The notes below the pieces were generated by a model. The model was not told where the DNA came from and ran no database searches. It was given only the letters and a program-made list of their open reading frames with translations. A stretch of 64,000 bases of DNA, taken from NCBI RefSeq assembly GCF_016806835.2, contig NZ_CP086112.1, positions 514,001 through 578,000 of the forward strand, read 5' to 3'. Positions 8,099-17,112 of the stretch are shown in pieces. This DNA comes from Skermanella rosea. GTDB taxonomy: Bacteria > Pseudomonadota > Alphaproteobacteria > Azospirillales > Azospirillaceae. Numbering within the stretch: position 1 is the first letter of the stretch; every line of letters starts with the position of its first letter. A program made the translations under genes and the position numbers.

Positions 8099-8268
8099 CG
8101 GCTCCTCCTCGCGTTCGAGTATGGCAGATTTTGGCAGTCTTTGCCAAACCCTCCGCCATGGTCGAAACCCGGGTATAGGGATCGCGAGGATACCCGCAAC
8201 GACTCCTCCCTCCTGACCTGAACACACCGCCCGGCGGCGTCCCGGTTCACCCTCCGCCTCGCCGCCGG

Positions 8269-8940
8269 TCACATCGCCGCGAAGGCCCGCGCCACCTCGG
8301 ACAGGCTTTCCCCCGACACGTCGGGCGCCTGCATGACGGCGGGGAAGGGGCGGCCCCGGGCGACATAGCCGGCGGACAGCCCGGCGGTCCTGGCGCCGTG
8401 GATGTCCCAGGGATGGCACGCGATCAGCGCCAGCGCGCCGGGCTCCACCCCGGCCTGTCGCGCCGCGTGCTCGTAAACCTCCCGCCTTGGCTTGGACAGG
8501 CCGACATCCTCCACCGACAGGACCAGTTCCACATGCCGGATCAGGCCGGCCGCTTCCAGCAACGACCGAGTGGACGCCGCCGCGCCGTTGCTCAGCGCCA
8601 CGATGCGGATACCGGCATCGCCCAGGGTCCGGAAAGCTTCCCCCGCGTCCGCATGGGGCGAAAGCCGCTTCATGCCGTCCAGCACGTCCGACCGCTGCGC
8701 CGCCGTGGCGCTCCGGCCGTGTTCCGCCAGCACCTGCTCCAGGGCCGCGTCCAGGACGCTCCGGAACGGCTGGAAGCTTCCCGTCGCGGCCAGGGCGAAG
8801 GCGTCGCGCAGGCCCTCGGCGAACCACAGTTCCAGCGCACCGGGCGGCAGTCCCAGGCCGGCAAGGGGACCTCGCAGCGGTTCGAGCGAGAAGACGGTGC
8901 CGATGATGTCGAAGGCGACGACGGCCGGACGGGAAGTCAT
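8269..8940 (-). CDS. Haloacid dehalogenase type II family hydrolase
   Basis: A 223-aa HAD-superfamily hydrolase. The nucleophile motif is AFDIIGTVFS (the Asp near residue 9). Motif II is IVALSNGAAAS, the lysine is in VGLSKPRREVYEHAA, and ALIACHPWDIHGARTAGLSAGYV is close to the HPWD-AGL signature of L-2-haloacid dehalogenases. The expected reaction is hydrolytic removal of halide from 2-haloalkanoic acids, though many family members act on other substrates. The ATG at 8938-8940 (MTSRPAVVAFD) is preferred over one 12 codons upstream. Its last 15 codons and 3' flank recur in damaged form at 572-660. Confidence 0.82.
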   Translation of the reverse strand: MTSRPAVVAFDIIGTVFSLEPLRGPLAGLGLPPGALELWFAEGLRDAFALAATGSFQPFRSVLDAALEQVLAEHGRSATAAQRSDVLDGMKRLSPHADAGEAFRTLGDAGIRIVALSNGAAASTRSLLEAAGLIRHVELVLSVEDVGLSKPRREVYEHAARQAGVEPGALALIACHPWDIHGARTAGLSAGYVARGRPFPAVMQAPDVSGESLSEVARAFAAM

Positions 8941-9392
8941 GACTGCACCGGAGTGGTTCGGGGAATGCCCTGTCAACCGCCGGGGTATCGCCCGGTTCCC
9001 GGTCGCGCCGGGCCGGGATTGCGCGCCCGTCCCGTGTAAAAGGATTGTGTTCCTACGACGTAAGCGCTACCATGCCCGGGCCACCACCCGGAAAAGGTCC
9101 CGTCATGCCGCTCCCCACCTTTCCGACCGCAATCATGACAAATGCTGACATAAGGGGGGAGGGGGATGTCATCATCCTGTCTCGGCGGGAGCCGGGGCAG
9201 AGCGGGGCACGGGCCGCAAAATCCGCCCCTCGGCCGTCGCCCGTCATCACGGATGTATACGGATGCTGACATGAGCCGGGGGGTGAACCGGGCGGCGATC
9301 CTCTACATCTACATCCTCCAGCGGAGGACCGGCGCCCGGTACCCCTCCGGCCCCGCAAACCCCATGAATCCCGCGAACAAGGAAACGGCACC
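8941..9392. other. 452-bp intergenic region, no gene seen
   Basis: Divergent promoter region between the HAD gene and the cysteine hydrolase gene. It contains two runs reading GGATG-N-TGACAT (around 9140-9170 and 9250-9270), with GCTGACATAAG at 9143 and GCTGACATGAG at 9265. No open frame here shows convincing codon use. A Shine-Dalgarno-like AAGGAAA lies 8 bp before the ATG at 9393. Confidence 0.4.
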
Positions 9393-9947
9393 ATGACCAC
9401 CAAGCGCGCGCTGCTCGTCATCGACATCCAGAACGACTATTTCCCCGGCGGCAAATGGGAGCTGACCGGGATGGACAAGGCCGCCGCCAACGCCGCCCGG
9501 CTGATCGAGGCGGCCCGCGTCGCCGGCGAGCCGGTCGTGCATGTCCGGCACGAGTTCCAGTCTGCCGACGCGCCGTTCTTCGCGCCCGGCTCGGACGGTG
9601 CCCGCATCAACCCCGCCGTGGCGCCGGCCGACGGCGAGACCGTCGTGCTGAAGCACTATCCCAACGCCTTCCGCGAGACCGGGCTGAAGGACATCCTCGA
9701 CCGCGACGGCATCACCGACCTGGTGATCTGCGGCGCCATGAGCCACATGTGCGTGGACGCCGCCACCCGGGCCGCCAAGGACCTGGGCTATGCCTGCACC
9801 GTGGTCCACGACGCCTGCGCGTCGCGCGACCTGGAATTCGACGGGGTCCGAGTCCCGGCCGCCCAGGCCCACGCCGCCTTCATGAGCGCGCTGGGATTCG
9901 CCTACGCGACCCTCGCCACGACCGACGAATTCATCGCCGGGGCGTGA
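9393..9947 (+). CDS. Isochorismatase-family cysteine hydrolase
   Basis: A 184-aa cysteine hydrolase with the family triad visible: Asp in LLVIDIQNDYF, Lys in VVLKHYPNAF, and Cys in MSHMCVDAATRAA. A cis-peptide-type ICGAMSHMC turn precedes the nucleophile. Members hydrolyse amides or vinyl ethers (nicotinamidase, N-carbamoylsarcosine amidase, isochorismatase), and sequence alone does not fix the substrate. It precedes a ribose-type ABC importer on the same strand by about 195 bp. The imported compound may therefore be its substrate, but that link is inference. Confidence 0.85.
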   Translation: MTTKRALLVIDIQNDYFPGGKWELTGMDKAAANAARLIEAARVAGEPVVHVRHEFQSADAPFFAPGSDGARINPAVAPADGETVVLKHYPNAFRETGLKDILDRDGITDLVICGAMSHMCVDAATRAAKDLGYACTVVHDACASRDLEFDGVRVPAAQAHAAFMSALGFAYATLATTDEFIAGA

Positions 9948-10141
9948 CCGGCGGGAGTCCTCCCGAAGAAATCGTTGCGGCCCGACGGGGCTATGTCACA
10001 CTCGTCATGCGTCGGACGGGCCATCAAGGTTCCGCCGCCGCACCGGGTTCGGCGCCCCGGCCTGCATGGGTTCGGGACAGGCGGCTCGGCAAGGATAACG
10101 TAACGGGTCCAACGATCCGAACCGGTTCGGGAGGAACAACG

Positions 10142-11194
10142 ATGTCCAGCACCAAGGGACCGCGGCAGCCGTCGCGGCGTGACTTCATCCGTGCCGCCGG
10201 CGCTTCCGCCGGGGCGGGCGCCGCCCTGGCCGGCGGCTTCGGCTTCGATCTCGGCTTCAGCCCCGCCTTCGCGGCCGAGATGGCCAAGGAGACCGCGCGG
10301 TCGGAAAAGCCGCTCCGGGCCGCCTTCTCCAACGCCGGGCTCCAGGCGACCTGGTGCGCCCAGGGCAAGCGCGCCGCCGAATGGTGGGGCAAGCTTCTCA
10401 ACGTCGAGATCACCTGGTTCGACGGCGAGCTGAGCGCCACCAAGCAGCGCGCCGCGATCGACAACATGGCGTCCCAGAAGTGGGACTTCGTCGCGATCCA
10501 GGCGTTCGGCATCGGCACCCTGACCGCGCCGGTCAACAAGATGATCGATGCCGGTATCCCGGTGCTGGACATGGACACGCTGATCGCCCCGCTGGAGCAG
10601 ATCAAGGTCCACAGCTTCCTCGCCCCCGACAACGAATTCATGGGCGCCTCGGTCACCCAGGCCCTGCTGGACGAGATCGGCGGCGCCGGGACGATCATCA
10701 TGACCCAGGGCGCGCTGGGCCATACCGGCGCCCAGGGACGGGCCAGGGGCTTCGAGTCGGTGGTCAAGAAGTTCCCGAAGGTCGAGGTGCTGGACACCAC
10801 GCCGGCCGACTGGGACGTGACCAAGGCGGTGCGGATCTGGGAAACCCACCTGACCAAGTATCCCAGGATCGACGCGGCGTTCTTCCATAACGACGACATG
10901 GCGCTCGCCGCCTGGAACGTCATGAAGGCCCGGGGCCGCACCGACATCAAGATCGGCGGGGTGGACGCCATGCCGCCGGCGATCCAGGCGGTCAGCGAGG
11001 GCCGCATGCACGCGACGGTGCGCAACCCGTCGTGCCGCATCCACGGCGGCGCGGTGCTGGCGGGCGTCGCGGCGGTTGTCAACGGCGAGAAGAGCGGGGA
11101 GGGCATTCCCAAGCACATCATCACCGACGGCCCCGTGGTGACCAAGGCGAACGCGCCCGGCATGCAGTGGATGCAGGACCATTACCTGATCTGA
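10142..11194 (+). CDS. Sugar-type ABC transporter substrate-binding protein
   Basis: A 350-aa periplasmic binding protein of the RbsB/LacI-like class. It starts with a twin-arginine signal (SRRDFIRAAGASAG...FAAE). Family features include KQRAAIDNMASQKWDFVAIQ, IDAGIPVLDMDT, TQGALGHTGAQGRARGFESV, AAFFHNDDMALAAWNVMKA and IGGVDAMPPAIQAV. Tat export is less common than Sec for this class. The ATPase and permease genes follow, so it should deliver ligand to that complex. The ligand is unknown; sugars, polyols or purine-like compounds are all possible. Confidence 0.88.
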   Translation: MSSTKGPRQPSRRDFIRAAGASAGAGAALAGGFGFDLGFSPAFAAEMAKETARSEKPLRAAFSNAGLQATWCAQGKRAAEWWGKLLNVEITWFDGELSATKQRAAIDNMASQKWDFVAIQAFGIGTLTAPVNKMIDAGIPVLDMDTLIAPLEQIKVHSFLAPDNEFMGASVTQALLDEIGGAGTIIMTQGALGHTGAQGRARGFESVVKKFPKVEVLDTTPADWDVTKAVRIWETHLTKYPRIDAAFFHNDDMALAAWNVMKARGRTDIKIGGVDAMPPAIQAVSEGRMHATVRNPSCRIHGGAVLAGVAAVVNGEKSGEGIPKHIITDGPVVTKANAPGMQWMQDHYLI

Positions 11195-11294
11195 GGGGCG
11201 GAGGGTGCGCGTCCCGCGCACCTCGGGCGGCGGGGACGCCGCCCCTCCTCCCGGGCCGCCGACGCGTCTTGGCAAACCTCCTTGGAGCACCAGC

Positions 11295-12809
11295 ATGGAA
11301 ACCGACCCGGCGGCGGCAGCGCCGCCGCTCCTGGAGCTGACCGGCATTTCCAAGTCGTTTGGCGGCGTCGCGGCGCTGCGCGAGGTCGACTTCACCCTGC
11401 GCGCGGGCGAGATCCACGGTCTCGTCGGCGAGAACGGGGCCGGCAAGAGCACCTTGATGAAGATCATCGCGGGCGTGCATGCGGACTATGGCGGCACCTT
11501 CCGGATCGACGGGCGGGAGCGCCGGTTCCGCTCCGCCCGCGACGCGCTGAAGGCCGGCATCGGCATGGTCCACCAGGAACTCAGCATCGTGCCCGACCTG
11601 TCGGTCGCGGAGAACGTGTTCCTGGGCAGCCAGCCGGTCCGCCGCTTCGGCGTGGTCGACTGGCGGCGGATGAACCTCCTGGCGGCGGAGCACCTGCGCA
11701 GCCTGGGCATCGACGTCGATCCCCGGACGCCCATCGGCGCGCTGCCGATCGGGCTCCAGCAGCTGATCGAGATCAGCCGCGTGCTGTTCTCGGGCGCCCG
11801 GATCATCATCCTGGACGAGCCGACCTCCGCCCTCTCCCCGCCGGAGATCGAGCGGCTGTTCGGCCTGCTGCGCGGGCTGCGGGCGTCCGGGAAGAGCATG
11901 ATCTTCATCTCCCACTTCCTGGACGACATCCTGGACGTGTCGGACACGGTGACGATCTTCCGCAACGGCCGGAAGATCGTCACCGCGCCGGCCGCCGGGG
12001 CCTCCAAGGGCTGGGTGATCGAGAACATGATCGGCGCCGGCCACGAGGACCTGGAGGAGAGCTACACCTCGGAGCTGATGCTCGACAGCAAGCCCGACGC
12101 CGAGGTGGTGCTGACGGCGTCGGGCCTGGGCCACGGCCGGGCGTTCCGCGACGTGACGCTCGACGTGCGGGCGGGGGAGGTGCTGGGCATCTACGGCTTC
12201 ATGGGCTCCGGCCAGCTGGAGCTGGCCCGGGCGCTGTTCGGCAAGCTGCGGCCGGACACGGGCACGCTGACCATCGGCGGGCGGCGGGTCGTGCTGAACG
12301 GCACGGCGGCGGCGAAGCGGGCAGGAGTCGCCTTCGTGCCGGAAAGCCGGCGGTCCATGCTGTTCGCCCATGAACCCGTGTACCGGAACATGTCGATCTC
12401 CATCCTGGAGCGGCTGCATCCGGTGTTTCTGCGGCCGGCGGCCGAGCGGGAGATCGCCGGGCGGCACGTCGCCAGCCTGGGCATCCGGCCGCCGCGCGTG
12501 GACCAGCCGCTCGGCACCCTGTCCGGCGGCAACCAGCAGAAGGTCGGGCTGGCCAAGTGGCTGACATACCTGCCCAAGGTGCTGGTGCTGAGCGAGCCGA
12601 CCCGCGGCATGGACGTGGGCGCCAAGGAGGACGTGGTCAGGATCGTGCGGTCGCTCCGCGAGCAGGGCGTCGGCATCGTCGTGGTGTCGAGCGAGCCGGA
12701 GACCGTGCTGTCCCTGGCCGACCGCATCCTGGTGATGAAGAAGGGCGAGGTCGCCCGCGAGTTCGCCGGCGAGACGGTGAGCAAGGACAGATTGCTGGAC
12801 GCCGCCTGA
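11295..12809 (+). CDS. Ribose-type ABC transporter, fused ATP-binding protein
   Basis: A 504-aa protein with two tandem nucleotide-binding domains. Domain 1 has Walker A GENGAGKST, a signature region (IGLQQLIEISR) and Walker B IIILDEPTSAL. Domain 2 has the degenerate Walker A GFMGSGQLELAR, LSGGNQQKV, and VLVLSEPTRGMDVGAK. This matches RbsA/XylG-type ATPases, including the degenerate second site. GGAG at 11284-11287 lies 7 bp before the chosen ATG. It sits between the binding protein and the permease gene, 25 bp before the latter. Confidence 0.93.
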   Translation: METDPAAAAPPLLELTGISKSFGGVAALREVDFTLRAGEIHGLVGENGAGKSTLMKIIAGVHADYGGTFRIDGRERRFRSARDALKAGIGMVHQELSIVPDLSVAENVFLGSQPVRRFGVVDWRRMNLLAAEHLRSLGIDVDPRTPIGALPIGLQQLIEISRVLFSGARIIILDEPTSALSPPEIERLFGLLRGLRASGKSMIFISHFLDDILDVSDTVTIFRNGRKIVTAPAAGASKGWVIENMIGAGHEDLEESYTSELMLDSKPDAEVVLTASGLGHGRAFRDVTLDVRAGEVLGIYGFMGSGQLELARALFGKLRPDTGTLTIGGRRVVLNGTAAAKRAGVAFVPESRRSMLFAHEPVYRNMSISILERLHPVFLRPAAEREIAGRHVASLGIRPPRVDQPLGTLSGGNQQKVGLAKWLTYLPKVLVLSEPTRGMDVGAKEDVVRIVRSLREQGVGIVVVSSEPETVLSLADRILVMKKGEVAREFAGETVSKDRLLDAA

Positions 12810-12834
12810 ACAGAGTCATTTTCAAGGAACCGAC

Positions 12835-13878
12835 ATGAGCGCACGCGTGACCGAAACCGACCGGGCCGGCAGCGGGAACCGATCCCCAGTGATGAGCTGG
12901 CTGCGCGGGCGGCTGAGCAACATAGCGCCCTTCATCACCCTGCTGTTCCTGGTCGCCTTCTTCTCCATCGCCAGCCCGTCCTTCGCGACGCTGGACAATG
13001 TCGGCAACATCCTCAACCAGATCTCCATCACGGCGATCATGGCGGTGGGCCTGACCTACGTCATCCTGTGCGCCGAGATCGACCTGAGCGTCGCCAGCGT
13101 CGCCAACGCCACCGGCATCGTGCTGGCCTATTTCACGCTCCAGGACAGTTACGCCAACATCGCCCACGTGCCGATGCCGGGCTGGGTCGCCATCCTGTTC
13201 GCGTTCGGCGCCTGTTTCGCGCTGGGGGCGGTCAACGCCTTCGGCGTGACCCGGATCGGCATCCCGTCCTTCATCATGACGCTCGCCATGCTCCAGATCG
13301 GGGCGGGAATCTGCGCCATGCTGGTGCGCGGCCAGATCGCCTACAACGTCCCGCCGCTGGTCCAGACCCTGGGGCAGCAGGCGCTGGGGCCGGTGCCCTA
13401 TGTGGTGATCGTCGCGGCGGCGTTCCTGCTGGTCGGGCACCTGGTGCTGACATACACGCGGTTCGGCCGGTACGTCTACATGGTCGGCGGCAACCGGGAA
13501 GCGGCGGAATATTCCGGCGTCAACGTCAAGCTGGTGATCGCCTCGGTCATGATCATCTCCGCCGTCTGCTCCGGCGTGGCGGGCATGGTCGGCGTGGCCT
13601 ATTTCGGCAGCGCCCAGCAGAACGAGTTCGACAGCTACCTGCTCGATTCGATCTCCGCCGTGGTGGTCGGCGGCACCAGCCTGTTCGGCGGGCGGGGCGG
13701 CATCGGCAACACGATCGTGGGATTGCTGGTGCTGGGCGTGCTCAACAACGGGCTGGACCACATCAACATCGACAGCTTCCTGAAGATCCTGATCCGCGGG
13801 CTGATCCTGCTGGCGGCCCTGGTCATCAACATCTACGCCCAGCGCCTGCGCACCGCCCAGGCGGCGACTACCCATTAG
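12835..13878 (+). CDS. Ribose-type ABC transporter permease
   Basis: A 347-aa inner-membrane permease of the RbsC/BPD_transp_2 family with about 8-10 hydrophobic segments. Recognisable features are LTYVILCAEIDLSVASV, GVTRIGIPSFIMTLAM, YMVGGNREAAEYSGVNV (the conserved EAA-like cytoplasmic loop), AVVVGGTSLFGGRGGIGNT and a C-terminal LLAALVINIYAQR. Homodimers form the channel powered by the preceding ATPase. AAGGAA lies 6 bp before the ATG. Confidence 0.92.
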   Translation: MSARVTETDRAGSGNRSPVMSWLRGRLSNIAPFITLLFLVAFFSIASPSFATLDNVGNILNQISITAIMAVGLTYVILCAEIDLSVASVANATGIVLAYFTLQDSYANIAHVPMPGWVAILFAFGACFALGAVNAFGVTRIGIPSFIMTLAMLQIGAGICAMLVRGQIAYNVPPLVQTLGQQALGPVPYVVIVAAAFLLVGHLVLTYTRFGRYVYMVGGNREAAEYSGVNVKLVIASVMIISAVCSGVAGMVGVAYFGSAQQNEFDSYLLDSISAVVVGGTSLFGGRGGIGNTIVGLLVLGVLNNGLDHINIDSFLKILIRGLILLAALVINIYAQRLRTAQAATTH

Positions 13879-13966
13879 GTATAACCCGGTATGGCCGGCT
13901 TCGGGTTCAGGGATCGTTAACCAACGGATGCGCAAACTTATTGCGCGACTGACCCTGCAAATACCA

Positions 13967-13983
13967 TAGTATCGGTGATACCA
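13967..13983. promoter_or_regulatory. Palindrome overlapping the start of the next gene
   Basis: TAGTATCGGTGATACCA ends 2 bp before the ATG at 13986. It contains the perfect inverted repeat GTATC-GGT-GATAC. On the complementary strand it fits TGG-N-AT-N5-AT-N-C(T)A, one mismatch from the 17-bp consensus found in the 29-32 kb antiporter cluster. A repressor bound here would block ribosome or polymerase access, so autoregulation is plausible. This is the weakest member of that site group. Confidence 0.4.
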
Positions 13984-13985
13984 GC

Positions 13986-14570
13986 ATGTTCGACGTTGAA
14001 TTCCTTTCCCCGGCCGATCGGGAGTTCGAGGCACTGCCGGAAAGCACCCGCAACGAGATCCTCGCGGCGGTGCGGAAGCTCGCGGCGGGCGGTGCGACGA
14101 CGACTACGGATGCTGGCTTCGCGGTTGCCCGGGCGGCAGGGCAGGTGGCGGTCTGCCAGACCGACACGTATCTTGAAGGTATACAGGTCTTGCTGTTGGT
14201 TGATGAGAAACTCTGGGACGAAGGGGCCAAGGCGGCTCCGGACGCGGAGCAGGCGGCGGTGAACCGCGTCGTCTGGCCGTCCGGCCCCGCCTCGTTCCGC
14301 GACGCCCGCCTGAACTGCGCCGAGATCTCGGGGCTGGAGGAGGCCATCGCCCGCGAACTGCTCGACATGGGCATGGCGGAGGTGGCGGCGCTCGCGATCG
14401 GCTTCGGCTCCTGGGTCGCGGTCTGCGACCTCGACGCCCAGGGAACCGCCTCGGTGCTGCGCCTGCTGCCGCTGGCCGACTACACCGCCCTGGTCGACGA
14501 CGAGGAGGCGGACCTGTTCATGGGCCTGCCGACCACCGTCCTGGACGGGATCTCCGCCACCCGGCACTGA
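13986..14570 (+). CDS. Hypothetical protein with RelE-like N-terminus
   Basis: A 194-aa protein. Its first 35 residues, including FLSPADREFEALPESTRNEI, resemble the first strand and helices of RelE/HigB-type toxins. The remainder (TTTDAGFAVARAAGQVAVCQ, VLLLVDEKLWDEGAK) does not complete that fold convincingly. The C-terminal half is acidic, with no recognised domain. It might be a divergent toxin-derived regulator or a protein of unknown function. It stands alone, about 120 bp after the ABC operon, with a strong palindrome immediately before its start. Confidence 0.5.
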   Translation: MFDVEFLSPADREFEALPESTRNEILAAVRKLAAGGATTTTDAGFAVARAAGQVAVCQTDTYLEGIQVLLLVDEKLWDEGAKAAPDAEQAAVNRVVWPSGPASFRDARLNCAEISGLEEAIARELLDMGMAEVAALAIGFGSWVAVCDLDAQGTASVLRLLPLADYTALVDDEEADLFMGLPTTVLDGISATRH

Positions 14571-14687
14571 CAAGTCCGCCGGAGGATCGCCCGGGGACTG
14601 ACCAGTCTGCGGAAATAGCATGGCGGTTTGACCCTCCCGGGATGTTACCCACGTCGGGAATTCTCCGTAACCGTGGGTCGCCTCCCG

Positions 14688-15959
14688 ATGAACAGAGTGG
14701 CCGCGCAGGGCCGGAAGCCGACGCTGGCCGATGATCTCCTGATCGACGCCGAGGATACTTCCGCCTCCGAAACGAAATTGCCCCGCCGCATCCTGCTGCT
14801 GGGGGCGGCGCTGGTGCTGGTGGCGCTGAACCTGCGCCCGGCGCTGTCCAGCCTCGGGCCGATCCTGCCGGAGGTGATCCGAGACACCGGTGTCTCGGCG
14901 TTCGGCGCCAGCATCCTGACGACCGCGCCGGTCCTCTGCCTGGGGCTGGCCGGCTTCCTGGCGCCGCGCACGGCGCGGCGGCTGGGCACGGAGCGCGCGA
15001 TCGCGCTGTTCCTGCTGGTCCTGGCGGCGGGAACCGCGCTGCGCGGCCTCGCCGGCTTCCCGGGATTGCTGGCCGGATCGATCGTCGCCGGCCTCGGCAT
15101 CGGGGTTATCGGCGTGCTGCTGCCGGGCTTGGTCAAGCGCGACTTCCCGGCCCATGCCAGCCTGATGACCGGCGTCTACACCATGGCGCTGTGCGCCGGC
15201 GCCGCCGGCGCCGCCGGGTTGACGGTCCCGCTCCAGGCGGCGTTCGACGGAAGCTGGGCCGCGGCCCTGGCCGCCTGGGGCCTGCCGGCGCTGGTCGCGG
15301 CGCTGGTCTGGTTCCCGCTGGCGGACCGGAGCGGGCGCGGCTCGGCCCGGCCGCCGACGCTGCCGGTGTTCGGGCTTTGGCGCGACCCGCTGGCTTGGCA
15401 GGTCACCTTCTACATGGGCCTGCAATCGGCGGTCGCCTACATGGTGTTCGGCTGGCTGGCGCCGATCCTGCGGGACCGCGGCCTGGACCCGGTCATGGCC
15501 GGGCTGGTGGTCTCCTGCTCGATCATGGTCCAGATCCCGGCGGCGCTGGCCGCCCCGCTGCTGGCGACCCGCCGCCCGTCGCAGAGCCTGGCGGCGGTCA
15601 TCCTGATGGGCTCCACCCTGGCGGGGATCCTGGGCTTCTTCCATGCGCCGCTCGGCTCGGTCTGGCTATGGGCCGTGCTGCTGGGGATCGGGCAGGGCGG
15701 CAACTTCGCGCTGGCCCTGACCATCATCGTGCTGCGCTCGAAGGACAGCCACGTGGCGGCATATCTTTCTGGCATGGCGCAGAGCGTAGGATACACCCTG
15801 GCCGCCTGCGGGCCGCTGGGGGTCGGGCTGCTGCACGACTGGACCGGCGGCTGGCACGCGGTCGGCCTGCTGTTCGTCGGCGTCTGCCTGGTCGCGGCCC
15901 TGTTCGGCATCGCCGCCGGGCGCGACCGACACGTCCTGCCGTCCCGGCAAACCCCTTGA
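14688..15959 (+). CDS. MFS transporter, CynX/NimT-like
   Basis: A 423-aa major-facilitator protein with 12 predicted membrane segments. ALNLRPALSSLGPILPEV at the first helix is the hallmark of the CynX/NimT cyanate and nitroimidazole transporter family. Also visible are the loop GFLAPRTARRLGTERAI and LLGIGQGGNFALALTIIVLR. The substrate is not certain. I chose the ATG at 14688 (MNRVAAQ); a TTG at 14628 in the same frame is an alternative. The next MFS gene starts 10 bp after its stop, so the two are probably co-transcribed. Confidence 0.85.
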   Translation: MNRVAAQGRKPTLADDLLIDAEDTSASETKLPRRILLLGAALVLVALNLRPALSSLGPILPEVIRDTGVSAFGASILTTAPVLCLGLAGFLAPRTARRLGTERAIALFLLVLAAGTALRGLAGFPGLLAGSIVAGLGIGVIGVLLPGLVKRDFPAHASLMTGVYTMALCAGAAGAAGLTVPLQAAFDGSWAAALAAWGLPALVAALVWFPLADRSGRGSARPPTLPVFGLWRDPLAWQVTFYMGLQSAVAYMVFGWLAPILRDRGLDPVMAGLVVSCSIMVQIPAALAAPLLATRRPSQSLAAVILMGSTLAGILGFFHAPLGSVWLWAVLLGIGQGGNFALALTIIVLRSKDSHVAAYLSGMAQSVGYTLAACGPLGVGLLHDWTGGWHAVGLLFVGVCLVAALFGIAAGRDRHVLPSRQTP

Positions 15960-15969
15960 AGCATCGATC

Positions 15970-17112
15970 ATGCCGTTCATCCTGATCCTGGGCCTGGCCG
16001 GCTTCGCCAGCGCCCTGTCCCTGCGGGCCACCGACCCGCTGCTGCCGGTGCTGGCGGACGACCTGGGCGTGACCCTGCGGGAGGCGGCGCTGCTCGCCTC
16101 CGCCTACACGCTGCCCTACGCGATCATGCAGCTCGTGCTCGGCCCGGTCGGCGACGCGATCGGCAAGATCCGGCTGATCCGCATCTCGCTGGCGGTCCTG
16201 ACGGTCGGGCTTGCGCTGTCGGCGCTGGCGCCCGGCTATGGCAGCGTGCTGGCGGCGCGGGCGCTGGCCGGCGGCTTCGCGGGCGGCGTGATCCCGGCCT
16301 CCATGGCGCTGATCGGCGACCGGGTCGCCTATGCGGAACGCCAGTTCTCGATCAGCCGCTTCCTGGTCGCGGTGATCTTCGGCCAGCTCTCCGGCTCCGC
16401 CATCTCGGGCGCCCTGGCCGAGGTGGCGGGCTGGCGCGCGGTGTTCGCCCTGTCGGCCGTCGTGGCCGGGCTGGCCCTGGCGGCCTCACTGCTGTTCCTC
16501 CACGGCGAGCGGACCCGGGGCGAGCTGTCGCTCGGCGGCTCGATCGCGCGCTATCGGACGGTGCTGGCGAACCCGGCCTCGCTGTTCGTCTTCGCCACGG
16601 TGGCGGGGGAGGGGATCCTGATCTTCGGCGTTTTCCCCTTCGTCGCCCCCATGCTGGTGCCCCATGGCGGCACCGGCTCGCTGGAGGCGGGGATCGCCAT
16701 CTCCGGCTTCGCGGTCGGCGGCATCCTCTACAGCCTGGTGGTGCGCCGGCTGGTCGCCGGCCTGGGCCAGTGGGGCATGATGCGGATCGGCGGCGCGGTG
16801 GCGGGCCTCGCCTACATGCTGGTCGCCACGCCGCTGCCCTGGACCGCAGTCGCCGGCCTGTTCGTGGTGGCGGGGTTCGGCTTCTACATGCTGCACAACA
16901 CCATGCAGACCCAGGCGACCGAACTGGCTCCCGGCGCCCGCGGCTCCGCGCTGGCGCTGTTCGCCTCGTCCTTCTTCCTGGGCCAGGGGCTCGGGCCGAT
17001 CCTCGGCGGCCCGATCTCCCACGCCTACGGCTTCGGCACCCTGTTCGTCCTGTCCGGACTGCTGATCGTCGGCCTCGGCACGGGAGCGGCTTGGCTGATC
17101 AAGTCGCGCTAA
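15970..17112 (+). CDS. MFS transporter (DHA1-like drug exporter)
   Basis: A 380-aa, 12-helix transporter. RATDPLLPVLADDLGVTLRE and the motif A region GPVGDAIGKIRLIRIS mark the major facilitator superfamily, and LAGGFAGGVIPASMALIGD is the conserved helix-5 region. It resembles proton-coupled drug or metabolite exporters. It follows the CynX-like gene by 10 bp. Its 3' end overlaps the convergent hemerythrin gene by 4 bp. Confidence 0.85.
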   Translation: MPFILILGLAGFASALSLRATDPLLPVLADDLGVTLREAALLASAYTLPYAIMQLVLGPVGDAIGKIRLIRISLAVLTVGLALSALAPGYGSVLAARALAGGFAGGVIPASMALIGDRVAYAERQFSISRFLVAVIFGQLSGSAISGALAEVAGWRAVFALSAVVAGLALAASLLFLHGERTRGELSLGGSIARYRTVLANPASLFVFATVAGEGILIFGVFPFVAPMLVPHGGTGSLEAGIAISGFAVGGILYSLVVRRLVAGLGQWGMMRIGGAVAGLAYMLVATPLPWTAVAGLFVVAGFGFYMLHNTMQTQATELAPGARGSALALFASSFFLGQGLGPILGGPISHAYGFGTLFVLSGLLIVGLGTGAAWLIKSR

